A DNA stretch of 64,000 bases. Source: Saprospiraceae bacterium (lineage in GTDB: Bacteria > Bacteroidota > Bacteroidia > Chitinophagales > Saprospiraceae). The translations under genes were made by a program, and so were the position numbers. Positions 46,497 through 55,220 of the stretch are shown piece after piece. The DNA is taken from positions 62,001-126,000 of the forward strand of contig JAHDEC010000005.1 of the NCBI GenBank assembly GCA_020629035.1, given 5' to 3'. The notes beneath the pieces are model-generated. The model had not been told where the DNA came from. It was given only the letters and a program-made list of their open reading frames with translations, and searched no databases. Positions within the stretch are counted from its first letter, which is position 1; each line of letters opens with the position of its first letter.

Positions 46497-49166
46497 ATGG
46501 ATAAAATAAGAGTTGGGATATTTTTTGGTGGACCCTCGAGAGAACGTGAAATATCGTTTGCAGGTGGTAGGACGGTTTATGACAATTTAGACAAAAGTCT
46601 TTATGAGCCAGTACCCATTTTTGTTGATTCCTTAGGTTCTTTTATTGAGTTAGATTGGAAGTATATCTATAAGGGAAGTATCCGTGATTTTTACCCTCCA
46701 GTGAATGCGATTCCTGCATCGGAAAATAATTTCCAAATTTATCTAGAGTCCATTCCTAATCTAGAGGATGTCCAATATCGTGAAATGATAAAAAGCGTTG
46801 GACGCCTTCTGGCCATCGAAGAATTAAAAAATAGCATCGATATAGCCTTTTTAGCCTTACATGGTGCAAAAGGGGAAGATGGTTCTATTCAGGGTCTATT
46901 GGATTTTTTAGATATTCCTTATACAGGCTCAGGAATTTTACCATCAGCCATAGGTATTAATAAATCGGTGCAAAAGGAATGGATGCCATTACTTGGCTTC
47001 GAATCTAAACCCAGCATTAGTATTCCTAGAGATGCAAATGATTATCACCGATTCTATAGCGAAACAAAAGAAAAAATAGGTTTTCCTTGTGTCATTCGTC
47101 CAGCGCACCAAGGATCTTCGATTGGTGTTTCTATCTTACGAGAAGATGATTATGATAGCTTTTCATTACTTATCGATAAAGCATTTTTTAGAGAAACCAT
47201 TAAGCTGGGAGATTGGAATACGCTCGAAGCAGCAGCTAAAGTAGCCGAAATACGAAGGATTACTGATATTCGAGAAAGTGTAGGTTTGCCATTGCTGATT
47301 AATGGAGAAACCATTTATCATCCAGAGGAATTATTACAGTTGCTAAACTCTTCGAACGAAGCTGAGCTGATACTGGAAGGATTAGATAGTGAGACAGAAG
47401 TATTAATCGAAGGCTTTATAGATGGAAAAGAATTTTCTTGCATTGTCATTAGAGACGAAGCGGGGAAATCTGTAGCCTTGCCACCTACAGAAATCATGAA
47501 AGGTCAAGAAGTATATGATTACCGCAGTAAGTACATGCCTGGGCTTTCTCGTAAAAAAACACCTATAGATCTAGCTTTAGACACGATTCAAAGTATACAA
47601 GCTAAATGTGTTTCACTTTTCGAAGCGTTTAGATTTCATACCTATGCAAGGATAGATGGATTTTATGATCATGAAGGCAAAGTGTACCTAAATGATCCGA
47701 ATACGACCTCTGGCATGTTGCCTTCCTCTTTCTTCTTCCATCAAGCCGCCGAAGTAGGTTGGAACCCTTCACAGTTCTTAAACTTTATTATTCGTAATTC
47801 AGTAGCCGAACGATTGAGAGCATCTACTATTCCACATAAATACAGCAAGCTGTTGCAACGAATCGACCAAGGTCTGGACGATCAAAAAAACGCAGCGGCT
47901 GTCAAGCAAAAAGTAGGCATCGTATTGGGTGGATATTCGTTCGAACGACATATATCTGTAGAGAGTGGTAGAAACGTATACGAAAAACTTGCTTCTTCCT
48001 CTAAATACGAAGCCATCCCCATCTTTCTAGCAGCAAATGGTAATGATTTTGATTTGTACCAAATACCTATACATCTCTTGTTAAAGGATAATGCGGACGA
48101 TATCAGAGATAATATTCTGAATTTCAAAAAACATAGTATTACCGAAAATCTAAAAGAACAATCGGCCACGCTAATAGAAAAATATCGTTCGGATTATACC
48201 GTCCTTGAACCACAAAAACTAGATAAAAACACGCTTAATAAGTATGTCGATCTAGTATTTATTGCGCTTCATGGTAGACCAGGAGAAGACGGTACTTTAC
48301 AAAAATTACTTGTTCAACAAAAAATTCCATTTAATGGTAGTATGCCGCACTCTGCAAATATTACCATCAATAAGTTTGACACGCTACAAAAACTAAAAGA
48401 ACATGGATTCAAGGTAACCAAACAACATGTTTACCATAAAGATGATTATGTAGCAGATCCACATAAAATGATGGCTGAACTCAACCATAGTTTTATGTAC
48501 CCATTTATCTTAAAACCATTAGATGATGGATGCAGCTCTGCCGTTAAGCTTATCAAAAACGATATCCAGCTGGCAGCCTATTTAGATACCATGTTTAGAA
48601 CTGAACTTGACATTGATCCTCAAAAAGCAAAAATCCTAGATTTAAAACCAAAGGAAGAATTTCCTAGAAAAAGAGAAGTCTTAGCAGAAGCTTTAATTCA
48701 GGCAAATGGCGCGCAAAAATTTTTAGAGATAACAGGTGGAATGATAACCCACCACAAAGGCGGTAATATAGAATATGAGATGTTTCACCCATCCGAAGCA
48801 CTTGCTGGTAGTGAAATACTAAGTCTAGAGGAAAAGTTTTTAGCAGGCGAAGGACAGAATATCACGCCTGCACGATTTGCTATTGGAAACATAGATTACA
48901 ATAAAGTGGCAGATCAGGTACGTTCTGATTTAAAGCGTGCGGCAAAAATATTGGAAGTAGACGGTTATTGTAGAATAGACGCTTTTGTTCGAATCTTTGA
49001 TGAAAATAACATTGAAACCATTATCATTGAGATTAATTCACTGCCCGGCATGACTCCAGCAACAGCAATTTTTCATCAATCGGCATTGAATAATTACAAA
49101 CCGTTTAATTTTATAGATCAGATACTGACATACGGAGTAGAAAGAAATTCAATCACTAAGACATAA
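46497..49166 (+). CDS. ddl: Tandem (double-length) D-alanine--D-alanine ligase
   Basis: An ATP-grasp ligase making D-Ala-D-Ala for peptidoglycan, here as two fused Ddl-like modules in 889 residues; ordinary Ddl has 300-370. Module 1 (about 1-455) keeps Glu16 in SREREIS, the GSSIGVS loop near 206 and the omega-loop YDYRSKY near 340, but its metal site reads LNDPNTTSGM (Glu to Asp). Module 2 (about 470-889) starts with VGIVLGGYSFERHIS and keeps the intact metal site CRIDAF ... IEINSLPGM, but has GCSSAV in place of the serine loop and no omega-loop tyrosine motif. So each half is degenerate in different parts. It is followed by a PASTA gene after 4 bp. Confidence 0.88.
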   Translation: MDKIRVGIFFGGPSREREISFAGGRTVYDNLDKSLYEPVPIFVDSLGSFIELDWKYIYKGSIRDFYPPVNAIPASENNFQIYLESIPNLEDVQYREMIKSVGRLLAIEELKNSIDIAFLALHGAKGEDGSIQGLLDFLDIPYTGSGILPSAIGINKSVQKEWMPLLGFESKPSISIPRDANDYHRFYSETKEKIGFPCVIRPAHQGSSIGVSILREDDYDSFSLLIDKAFFRETIKLGDWNTLEAAAKVAEIRRITDIRESVGLPLLINGETIYHPEELLQLLNSSNEAELILEGLDSETEVLIEGFIDGKEFSCIVIRDEAGKSVALPPTEIMKGQEVYDYRSKYMPGLSRKKTPIDLALDTIQSIQAKCVSLFEAFRFHTYARIDGFYDHEGKVYLNDPNTTSGMLPSSFFFHQAAEVGWNPSQFLNFIIRNSVAERLRASTIPHKYSKLLQRIDQGLDDQKNAAAVKQKVGIVLGGYSFERHISVESGRNVYEKLASSSKYEAIPIFLAANGNDFDLYQIPIHLLLKDNADDIRDNILNFKKHSITENLKEQSATLIEKYRSDYTVLEPQKLDKNTLNKYVDLVFIALHGRPGEDGTLQKLLVQQKIPFNGSMPHSANITINKFDTLQKLKEHGFKVTKQHVYHKDDYVADPHKMMAELNHSFMYPFILKPLDDGCSSAVKLIKNDIQLAAYLDTMFRTELDIDPQKAKILDLKPKEEFPRKREVLAEALIQANGAQKFLEITGGMITHHKGGNIEYEMFHPSEALAGSEILSLEEKFLAGEGQNITPARFAIGNIDYNKVADQVRSDLKRAAKILEVDGYCRIDAFVRIFDENNIETIIIEINSLPGMTPATAIFHQSALNNYKPFNFIDQILTYGVERNSITKT

Positions 49167-49170
49167 TATC

Positions 49171-49959
49171 TTGAGTTTTAAACAATTTATAAAGCACCTA
49201 TTAATCATAGCACTGATTCTAGTAATTATCTTTTTAGGTTTAAACTTCTGGCTTAAAAGTTATACTAATCATGGACAGCAGCTTGTTTTGCCAGATTATG
49301 TAGGTAAACACATTACCGAAGCCACAGAGGATGCAAAAGAAAAAAGCTTCGAAATTATTGTTAACGATTCGATCCATATAGTTGGAAAACCCGGAGGAAT
49401 TGTAACACGACAAAATCCCAAAAAAGATGCTAAGGTTAAAGAAAACCGTAAAGTTTACGTAACCATCACCAAATTTGATGCAGATGTGATCGAAGTAGGT
49501 AGTCTAGGAGTCATGTATGGTCAAGATTATGAAAGCAAAAAACGTGAACTTTCCTACGTCGAAATTGGTAGTAAAATAAAAAGTAGGAAATATGATCCAG
49601 GAGAACCGGATCACATCTTAGAGGTTTGGTACAAAGGTGAACCAATCATCACTAAAAATGTAGAGAAAAGAAAAGTGGCTATAGATAAGGGTGATACACT
49701 CTCTTTTGTCATTAGTCAGCGTGGAGGTGGAGAAACAGGCGTGCCTAATTTAGTTTGCAACACTTTTGCAGCAGCTCAGTTTATTTTAGAGTCAAGTCAA
49801 TTAAAGTTAGGTGATGTCAAAGAAGTAGGACCCGTTTCTGATATTAACTCAGCTTATATAATCGAACAATATCCAAGTCCTGAAACGGTACAAACAGTGC
49901 CTATGGGAAGGATGTTTAACTTAACTATTCAACAAGAAAAACCACAAGATTGTCAGTAA
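49171..49959 (+). CDS. PASTA-domain membrane protein
   Basis: A 262-residue protein with one N-terminal membrane helix (residues 8-27) and PASTA repeats outside: about residues 37-105 (LVLPDYVGKHITEATEDAKEK ... VYVTIT), a middle degenerate repeat, and 190-255 (GVPNLVCNTFAAAQFILESSQLKLG). PASTA domains bind peptidoglycan stem peptides. There is no kinase or transpeptidase part. Translation begins at TTG at 49171 because no ATG is available nearby. It starts 4 bp after the tandem Ddl gene; this order is common in Bacteroidota. Confidence 0.85.
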   Translation: MSFKQFIKHLLIIALILVIIFLGLNFWLKSYTNHGQQLVLPDYVGKHITEATEDAKEKSFEIIVNDSIHIVGKPGGIVTRQNPKKDAKVKENRKVYVTITKFDADVIEVGSLGVMYGQDYESKKRELSYVEIGSKIKSRKYDPGEPDHILEVWYKGEPIITKNVEKRKVAIDKGDTLSFVISQRGGGETGVPNLVCNTFAAAQFILESSQLKLGDVKEVGPVSDINSAYIIEQYPSPETVQTVPMGRMFNLTIQQEKPQDCQ

Positions 49960-50267
49960 TGAATGATATAGACGTATTAGAACTCAAACAAAAAATAGAT
50001 CGTGGAGATGACTTTTTATTCCTAGATGTCAGAGAAGTTCACGAATATGAGCAATTTAATTTAAACGCAAAATTAATCCCCTTAGGAAATCTAATGAGTC
50101 AATTAGATGAGCTGGAAGATTATAAAGAAAAAGAAGTAATTGTACATTGTAGATCTGGCGCTAGAAGTGGAAATGCAAAGCAACTTATGATGCAATCTGG
50201 CTTCAAAAATGTGCGTAATGTGCTGGGTGGAGTTTTGGCCTGGCAAGACCAAATAATAAAATCTTAA
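49959..50267 (+). CDS. Rhodanese-like domain protein
   Basis: A 102-residue single rhodanese domain with the active-site Cys in VIVHCRSGARSGNA and the early FLFLDVREVHEYEQF motif. The start is the ATG at 49959, which shares one base with the TAA of the PASTA gene, so the genes are coupled. It probably carries sulfane sulfur; the acceptor is unknown. Other rhodanese proteins of this length are soluble sulfurtransferases. Confidence 0.88.
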   Translation: MNDIDVLELKQKIDRGDDFLFLDVREVHEYEQFNLNAKLIPLGNLMSQLDELEDYKEKEVIVHCRSGARSGNAKQLMMQSGFKNVRNVLGGVLAWQDQIIKS

Positions 50268-50358
50268 ATTTTTCTTAACAAATAGTGTGACCTATCCATA
50301 TTATCTAGTCTTAACATTATAACTGATTTTTTGACTAATTAAAATAATATAGGTTAAT

Positions 50359-51516
50359 ATGGATTTTTTAACTCAAGGAATGGAGTCCTTATCCTCCAGA
50401 TTCGGTACTGTTTTACCAAACGTACTTTCAGCTTTATTACTACTAATTGTAGGTTTATTTATTGCGGGAGCATTAAGAAGATTGACTGCTAAGGCACTAA
50501 GAAGCAGTGGCTTAGACAGTAGATTTAGTTCTTCTTCTTTTTCAATGTCTAAAACTATAAGTAAACTAGTTTATTACTTAATCGTTGTTTTTGTTCTTTT
50601 AGCAGTTTTAAATATGATGGGTATAAGCAATGCTTTAGCTCCATTACAAAACATGTTAAACGAAATAACTGGATTTATTCCTAACATCTTCGCGGCTGGT
50701 ATTATCGGTTTCGTAGGATATACTTTAGCAAACATCGCTAAAGAAGCTATGGGATTCGTTTCTGGTCATGTTGAAAAATACACAGACAAATATGGATTTA
50801 GCAAAGATTTTGACTTAACAGGTTTAATCAAGCAAATCGTGTTTGTAATCGTTTTCTTCCCAATCTTATTAGTAGCATTAGATACATTAAACATGAAAAT
50901 GATATCTGATCCAGCTAAAAACATGTTGACATCACTATTTGATGCTATTCCAAACATTATTGCTGCGGGTATCATCTTAGGTGTATTCTACATTGTAGGA
51001 AAATTTGTAGTAGGTATTGTAAAAGAATTATTAGTAAATCTAAACATAGACAAGCATGCTGCAACTATGGGGATAGGTTCTATGACCAATGGTTCATCAC
51101 TTGCAAACATCGTTGCTAATGGTTTATATGCATTTATCATGGTATTCGGTTTGATGACAGCTGTAGATAAATTAGGATTTACACAGTTAACTGATATATT
51201 AAATACAATTGTAGGAATGGCTGGAAATATTCTTTTCGGTGGATTGATTCTTTTAATAGGTAATAAACTATCTCAATTAGTTAGTGATTACTTTAAGAAA
51301 TCTGATTCTCCTGCTATGGCTTCGATTGCTAGATTTGCAACTTTAGGATTATTCCTTGCTATGTCATTAAAGTATATGGGCTTAGCAGACGATATCGTTA
51401 ACCTTGCTTTTGGTTTAACGCTTGGTGCTGTAGCTGTAGCCTTCGCTTTATCTTTCGGACTTGGTGGAAGAGAAGCTGCTGGAAAGCAAATGAGCAAGTT
51501 CATGGACAAGTTCTAA
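50359..51516 (+). CDS. TM-helix-repeat protein related to mechanosensitive channels
   Basis: A 385-residue membrane protein made of about four copies of the conserved TM-helix module (near residues 18-55, 103-140, 192-230 and 285-320, each with an LPN/IPN-like start then AAGII-type helix). A final helix ends in ALSFGLGGREAAGK, which matches the pore-helix end of MscS channels. The cytoplasmic beta domain of MscS is absent; the protein ends 20 residues later. Some databases call such proteins mechanosensitive channel family (CmpX-like). Gating by tension is inferred. A strong terminator follows. Confidence 0.8.
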   Translation: MDFLTQGMESLSSRFGTVLPNVLSALLLLIVGLFIAGALRRLTAKALRSSGLDSRFSSSSFSMSKTISKLVYYLIVVFVLLAVLNMMGISNALAPLQNMLNEITGFIPNIFAAGIIGFVGYTLANIAKEAMGFVSGHVEKYTDKYGFSKDFDLTGLIKQIVFVIVFFPILLVALDTLNMKMISDPAKNMLTSLFDAIPNIIAAGIILGVFYIVGKFVVGIVKELLVNLNIDKHAATMGIGSMTNGSSLANIVANGLYAFIMVFGLMTAVDKLGFTQLTDILNTIVGMAGNILFGGLILLIGNKLSQLVSDYFKKSDSPAMASIARFATLGLFLAMSLKYMGLADDIVNLAFGLTLGAVAVAFALSFGLGGREAAGKQMSKFMDKF

Positions 51517-51540
51517 GAACACACTTCATATATATAAAAA

Positions 51541-51572
51541 GAAAGCCTACTCATTTTGAGTGGGCTTTTTTT
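51541..51572 (+). terminator. Rho-independent terminator after the channel-like gene
   Basis: Stem AAGCCTACTCA / TGAGTGGGCTT (one G-U pair), 3-nt loop, T7 tract. Confidence 0.92.
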
Positions 51573-51680
51573 ATGGTTCAATGCTGTTTTCATTTTTTGA
51601 AGAAACCCGAAGACCTTAGGCATTTTTAGCCTAAGTATTTGTACCATTATGTTTTTCAATGTTGATTTCAAAAGGAACAG

Positions 51681-52262
51681 ATGGATATAAGTGACATACT
51701 AAAAACCATAGAGAAAAAATACAGCCCGATTTCTGCCGAATGCTTTCAAGCCCTACTTCAGGTTATGGAAGTAAACACTTATAGTAAAGGAGAAATTATT
51801 GTTCGAGAAGGACAATATGCTAGCAAAGCATATCTAATTCTCCAAGGAAGTGCTAGAGCTTATTACCTACATAATGGAAAAGATATTTCTGATTGGTTTG
51901 CCTTCGAACACGAATTTATTAGTTCTATCGTGAGCTTCTTTGATGGGAAACCAAGCCCACATTACATTGAAGCCCTTGATAATTCTTTAATAGCCACCAT
52001 CACAAAAGAATCCATAAATCAACTATCAAATGAGTACCATGAATTTGAACGATTAATAAGGCATGTGGTTACAGATACTATGCTCAAACAAAGACAAAGA
52101 ATATCATCTATACTTTTTCACACAGCTGAAGAACGATATAGACAAATAGAATTAATTCATCCCGGAGTAAATCAGAAAGTGGCCCTCAAACACATTGCTT
52201 CATACCTTGGAATAACCATGGAAACCCTTAGTAGAGTAAGAAAAAATATTTCCGGAAATTGA
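51681..52262 (+). CDS. Crp/Fnr family transcriptional regulator
   Basis: A 193-residue regulator: N-terminal cyclic-nucleotide-binding-like beta barrel (about 20-120, KGEIIVREGQYASKAYLILQGSA) and C-terminal helix-turn-helix (about 155-190, ALKHIASYLGITMETLSRVRK). The cysteines needed for an Fe-S cluster as in Fnr are not present, and the cAMP-binding Arg/Ser pattern is not clear, so the ligand is unknown. The oxidoreductase gene starts 56 bp downstream and may be its target or share its transcript. Confidence 0.88.
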   Translation: MDISDILKTIEKKYSPISAECFQALLQVMEVNTYSKGEIIVREGQYASKAYLILQGSARAYYLHNGKDISDWFAFEHEFISSIVSFFDGKPSPHYIEALDNSLIATITKESINQLSNEYHEFERLIRHVVTDTMLKQRQRISSILFHTAEERYRQIELIHPGVNQKVALKHIASYLGITMETLSRVRKNISGN

Positions 52263-52318
52263 TCTATATCAATTGTTTTATTCCTTTTCTTTAAAACCTT
52301 TGTGATAAAGAAAAGCAC

Positions 52319-52897
52319 ATGAAAAATATACTGCTAATTAATGGCCACCCAGATCCAGAAAGCTATAATTGCGCACTGGCCAATGCCTATGTTAAAGGAG
52401 CAAATAATTCAACCGCTAAGCTTCAAACTATCCAGATAAACAAGCTAGATTTTAATCCTAATCTCCAATTTGGCTATCGTAAACGGACTGAACTGGAACC
52501 CGACTTATTAGATGCTCAGCAAAAACTGCTCTGGGCTGATCACATCGTATGGATTTATCCAGTCTGGTGGGGCTCAGTTCCGGCTATTTTGAAAGGATTT
52601 ATAGACCGCGTATTTCTTCCTGGTTTTGCCTTTAAAAAACGTGAAGGATCTGTATGGTGGGACAAGTATTTTATCGGAAAAACATCAAGAATAATCTGTA
52701 CACTTGATCAACCAACTTGGTACTATCGAATCATCAATAGAGCGCCAAGTCATCATGCTATGAAAAAGCTAACCATGAATTTTATTGGCGTAAAATCAGT
52801 AAAAATAACCAGCATTGGACCCTTAAGACTATCCAAGGAGTCATTCAGAAAAAAGTGGTTAACGAAAATAGAAGCTTTAGGAAAGGCCAATAAATAA
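52319..52897 (+). CDS. NAD(P)H-dependent flavodoxin-fold oxidoreductase
   Basis: A 192-residue flavoprotein of the NQO1/MdaB/KefF family with ILLINGHPDPESYN at the N-terminus (FMN/FAD phosphate site), the central VWIYPVWWGSVPAILKGFID motif, and the FLPGFAF segment conserved in NAD(P)H quinone reductases. It likely reduces quinones by two electrons, protecting against electrophiles. It may be co-regulated with the Crp/Fnr gene ahead of it. Confidence 0.88.
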   Translation: MKNILLINGHPDPESYNCALANAYVKGANNSTAKLQTIQINKLDFNPNLQFGYRKRTELEPDLLDAQQKLLWADHIVWIYPVWWGSVPAILKGFIDRVFLPGFAFKKREGSVWWDKYFIGKTSRIICTLDQPTWYYRIINRAPSHHAMKKLTMNFIGVKSVKITSIGPLRLSKESFRKKWLTKIEALGKANK

Positions 52898-52957
52898 TAA
52901 ATCGATGATTAAACATTTCTGAGTGCTATGCAGAAATAGTCGCTTTTGCCTAGCTGA

Positions 52958-53541
52958 AAAATAGACCTTCGCAGCTATTTAAAAATAACAAACTGTTTAG
53001 CAGTTGATTTATTGGGAGACATTATGATCACTCAGACTGAAGTAACCTGTTATGAAGATAGAGCGTATCAGTTATCATCGAAGGATCGCCCAACATAGAT
53101 GGACCTTATACACCTCTTGTCAATCGATCAGTTAATATTATTCCTGGTTTGGCGGCAGTGCCGATTGTCAATTCTGTAGACAGTATTGAAGCTAGGTTTG
53201 TAAGAATTACTGTTACTGGAGCAGATGTCTACACAGGTACATGGGTAAGTCTTACTGAATTAAGAGTATTTGGTGAAGGTGAGCAAACCTATTCTAGTGT
53301 AAACGATACAGCTAAGAAAAATGTAAAAATATCTCCTAATCCTGCTACTGCTGAAATAACCATAGAAAGTGAGGAAGTATACGATTTAGTATCGGTTTAT
53401 GATCAGTCTGGAAGAAAATTAATCCAAAGCCCAATAAAGCACTTAGTAACACTTGATGTAAGTGAACTTCAATCAGGTATTTACATAGTAAGGCTTGAGG
53501 GCAACTACAAACCACATGTTTTAAAGTTTGTAAAGCTTTAA
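52958..53541 (+). pseudogene. Frameshifted remnant of a discoidin (F5/8C)-domain T9SS protein
   Basis: Frame A (52958-53071) reads LAVDLLGDIMITQTEVTCYE then DRAYQ; frame B continues IIEGSPNIDGPYTPLVNRS, then RFVRITVTGADVYTGTWVS, a discoidin-type ending, and a Por sorting domain (ISPNPATAEITIES ... GIYIVRL) to the stop at 53541. One base inserted near 53072 would join AYQ-F-IIEGS into a continuous domain, so a 1-bp deletion is evident. The 5' end is also lost: frame A opens only after a TGA at 52955, and no signal peptide or catalytic domain precedes it. The longest intact frame, 130 residues from a TTG at 53149, could still be translated but would not be exported. Probably a decayed glycan-binding or glycosidase protein. 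Confidence 0.75.
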
Positions 53542-53551
53542 ATATTTAGCC

Positions 53552-53593
53552 AAAAAAGAGTGAATAGAAGATTTCTATTCACTCTTTTTTTTT
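53552..53593. terminator. Bidirectional terminator between the remnant gene and dcd
   Basis: Perfect 12-bp stem GAGTGAATAGAA / TTCTATTCACTC, 3-nt loop, A6 on the left and T9 on the right. It serves both converging genes and overlaps the dcd stop. Confidence 0.92.
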
Positions 53594-54128
53594 ACCACTT
53601 ATTCATCCACATCATCGACTCTACCGGGCGAGTTACTTTTTCGACATATTTAGCGCCTACTTTCTTATTGTAAAATTGGTCCACATCACCATCAATCTTA
53701 AAATATATAAGTTGACCAATAGGCATATTCTTGTATATTCTTACGGGCTGTACACATGATATTTCCAACGTCCAAGTATTGCAAAAGCCTACATCACCTT
53801 TTCCCGCAGTCGCATGGATATCAATTCCTAATCTACCAATACTCGATTTACCTTCTAAAAATGGTACCGAATTATGGGTTTCTGTATATTCCAATGTTAC
53901 TCCTAGATATAAAATACCGGGCTGTATAACATAGCCTTCATCTGGGATTTCGAAATACTCGATTTGATTATGTTTCTTAGCGTCCAAGGTCTTATTTCTA
54001 TAAGTAGCTAAGGTTTTTCCTAGATGCACATCGTAGGAGTTAGTTCCTAAACATTTTCGATCGTAAGGCTCGATAACAATTTGCTTGTCTTCGATACTTT
54101 TTAATATTTGTTGGTCGGTCAGTATCAT
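53592..54128 (-). CDS. dcd: dCTP deaminase
   Basis: Deaminates dCTP to dUTP, supplying dUMP for thymidylate synthesis. The 178-residue protein has the trimeric dUTPase-like fold with GKSSIGRLGIDIHATAGKGD and the catalytic Glu in WTLEIS; the Arg/Ser motif of the nucleotide pocket lies in the same stretch. Length is normal. It is divergent from the phosphopantetheinyl transferase gene with 29 bp between starts. Confidence 0.93.
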   Translation of the reverse strand: MILTDQQILKSIEDKQIVIEPYDRKCLGTNSYDVHLGKTLATYRNKTLDAKKHNQIEYFEIPDEGYVIQPGILYLGVTLEYTETHNSVPFLEGKSSIGRLGIDIHATAGKGDVGFCNTWTLEISCVQPVRIYKNMPIGQLIYFKIDGDVDQFYNKKVGAKYVEKVTRPVESMMWMNKW

Positions 54129-54157
54129 GGCTTCGTGATATCGCTTAAATTTACAGG

Positions 54158-54787
54158 ATGACTTTTGATTTCAAAAAAATATTTGAAGATCACTCATTCG
54201 TGGCTGTTATGCATACGGATGAAGATTGGCAAAAGTACATAGATGCTTTGAATCTAAGTCAAAATGAACGGGAAGTTCTCCACACCATGAAAGACTTCCG
54301 GAAAAAAGAATGGTTAAGTGCACGAATGGCCTTTCTGCTGATGTTAGGTAAAGCACCCATTTTTATAAAAGACGAATTCGGAAAGCCATGGCTAAAAGAC
54401 GATAATCACTACATCTCAATCTCCCACTCCCTTAATAAGGTAGCAATCATCTACCACTCTAAAAGAGTTGGTATTGACATTCAGCAGCGACAGGACAAAA
54501 TTTTAAAATTAGCGCCCAAATTTATTTTGCCAACAGAAATTGAAGCCCTCAAATCAGAAGAAAAATTAGATTGCTTTCATTATTATTGGGGCGCTAAAGA
54601 AAGTCTTTTCAAGGCATATGGAGAGAAAAAAGTAGACTTTAAAAAACATCTTAAAGTTGATAAAATGAACCCCAAAACCTTACAAGCTGTCCAAGCCAGC
54701 ATACATAAGGAAAACTATACTGGACAATATAATGTCCATTTTGAATCGTTAAATGAATACTATTTAGCTTATGTCATTGAACAATAA
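54158..54787 (+). CDS. 4'-phosphopantetheinyl transferase superfamily protein
   Basis: Transfers phosphopantetheine from CoA to a carrier protein. The 209-residue Sfp-like protein has the N-terminal half with YISISHSLNKVAII, the Mg-binding Asp in VGIDIQ, and the second motif WGAKESLFKAYG with the Glu and Lys of the superfamily. Whether the target is fatty-acid ACP or a secondary-metabolite carrier cannot be told; no synthase lies nearby. The next gene overlaps its 3' end by 17 bp. Confidence 0.9.
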   Translation: MTFDFKKIFEDHSFVAVMHTDEDWQKYIDALNLSQNEREVLHTMKDFRKKEWLSARMAFLLMLGKAPIFIKDEFGKPWLKDDNHYISISHSLNKVAIIYHSKRVGIDIQQRQDKILKLAPKFILPTEIEALKSEEKLDCFHYYWGAKESLFKAYGEKKVDFKKHLKVDKMNPKTLQAVQASIHKENYTGQYNVHFESLNEYYLAYVIEQ

Positions 54788-55220
54788 AATAATATTTCTA
54801 CTATTGGCTATTAGTTTACTTTTTGCTTCATGTAAGGCTGACAAAACTGCTGCAGCTAATGCTGCGAGCGAGGTAGAAATGACAGATCAGGTACCCTCAT
54901 CTTTTATGATGTTTTATGATCAATTCCATAGAGATAGTACTTTTCAAATGAATCGTATCTCATTTCCACTTCCCAGTCAAGCAGACAATACTCCCTGGCT
55001 TAAAGAAAACTGGTCATTGCACAGGCCGTTTAATAATCTAGGAGACGAATACTTGCGAAGTTTTGCTAATTTTTCAGGAATTATAACTGAGCGCATTATC
55101 CATAAAAGTGGTTTGTTCGAAATGAATAGAAGATTCGCTGAGTTAGGTGGTCATTGGCACTTAATTCATTACTCCGTAAAACAAGAGCAAGGAGAATGGA
55201 AAAATGACACAATTAATTAA
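54771..55220 (+). CDS. DUF4348-like lipoprotein
   Basis: A 149-residue lipoprotein with signal MSLNNKIIFLLLAISLLFASC (lipobox FASC). The mature domain has FYDQFHRDSTFQMNRISFPL, very like the Bacteroidota DUF4348 pattern in which a DST.Q..R..FPLP block follows a helix. Shorter than typical family members, mostly at the C-terminus. Function unknown. It overlaps the phosphopantetheinyl transferase gene by 17 bp and is convergent with hldD, overlapping it by 4 bp. Confidence 0.65.
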   Translation: MSLNNKIIFLLLAISLLFASCKADKTAAANAASEVEMTDQVPSSFMMFYDQFHRDSTFQMNRISFPLPSQADNTPWLKENWSLHRPFNNLGDEYLRSFANFSGIITERIIHKSGLFEMNRRFAELGGHWHLIHYSVKQEQGEWKNDTIN

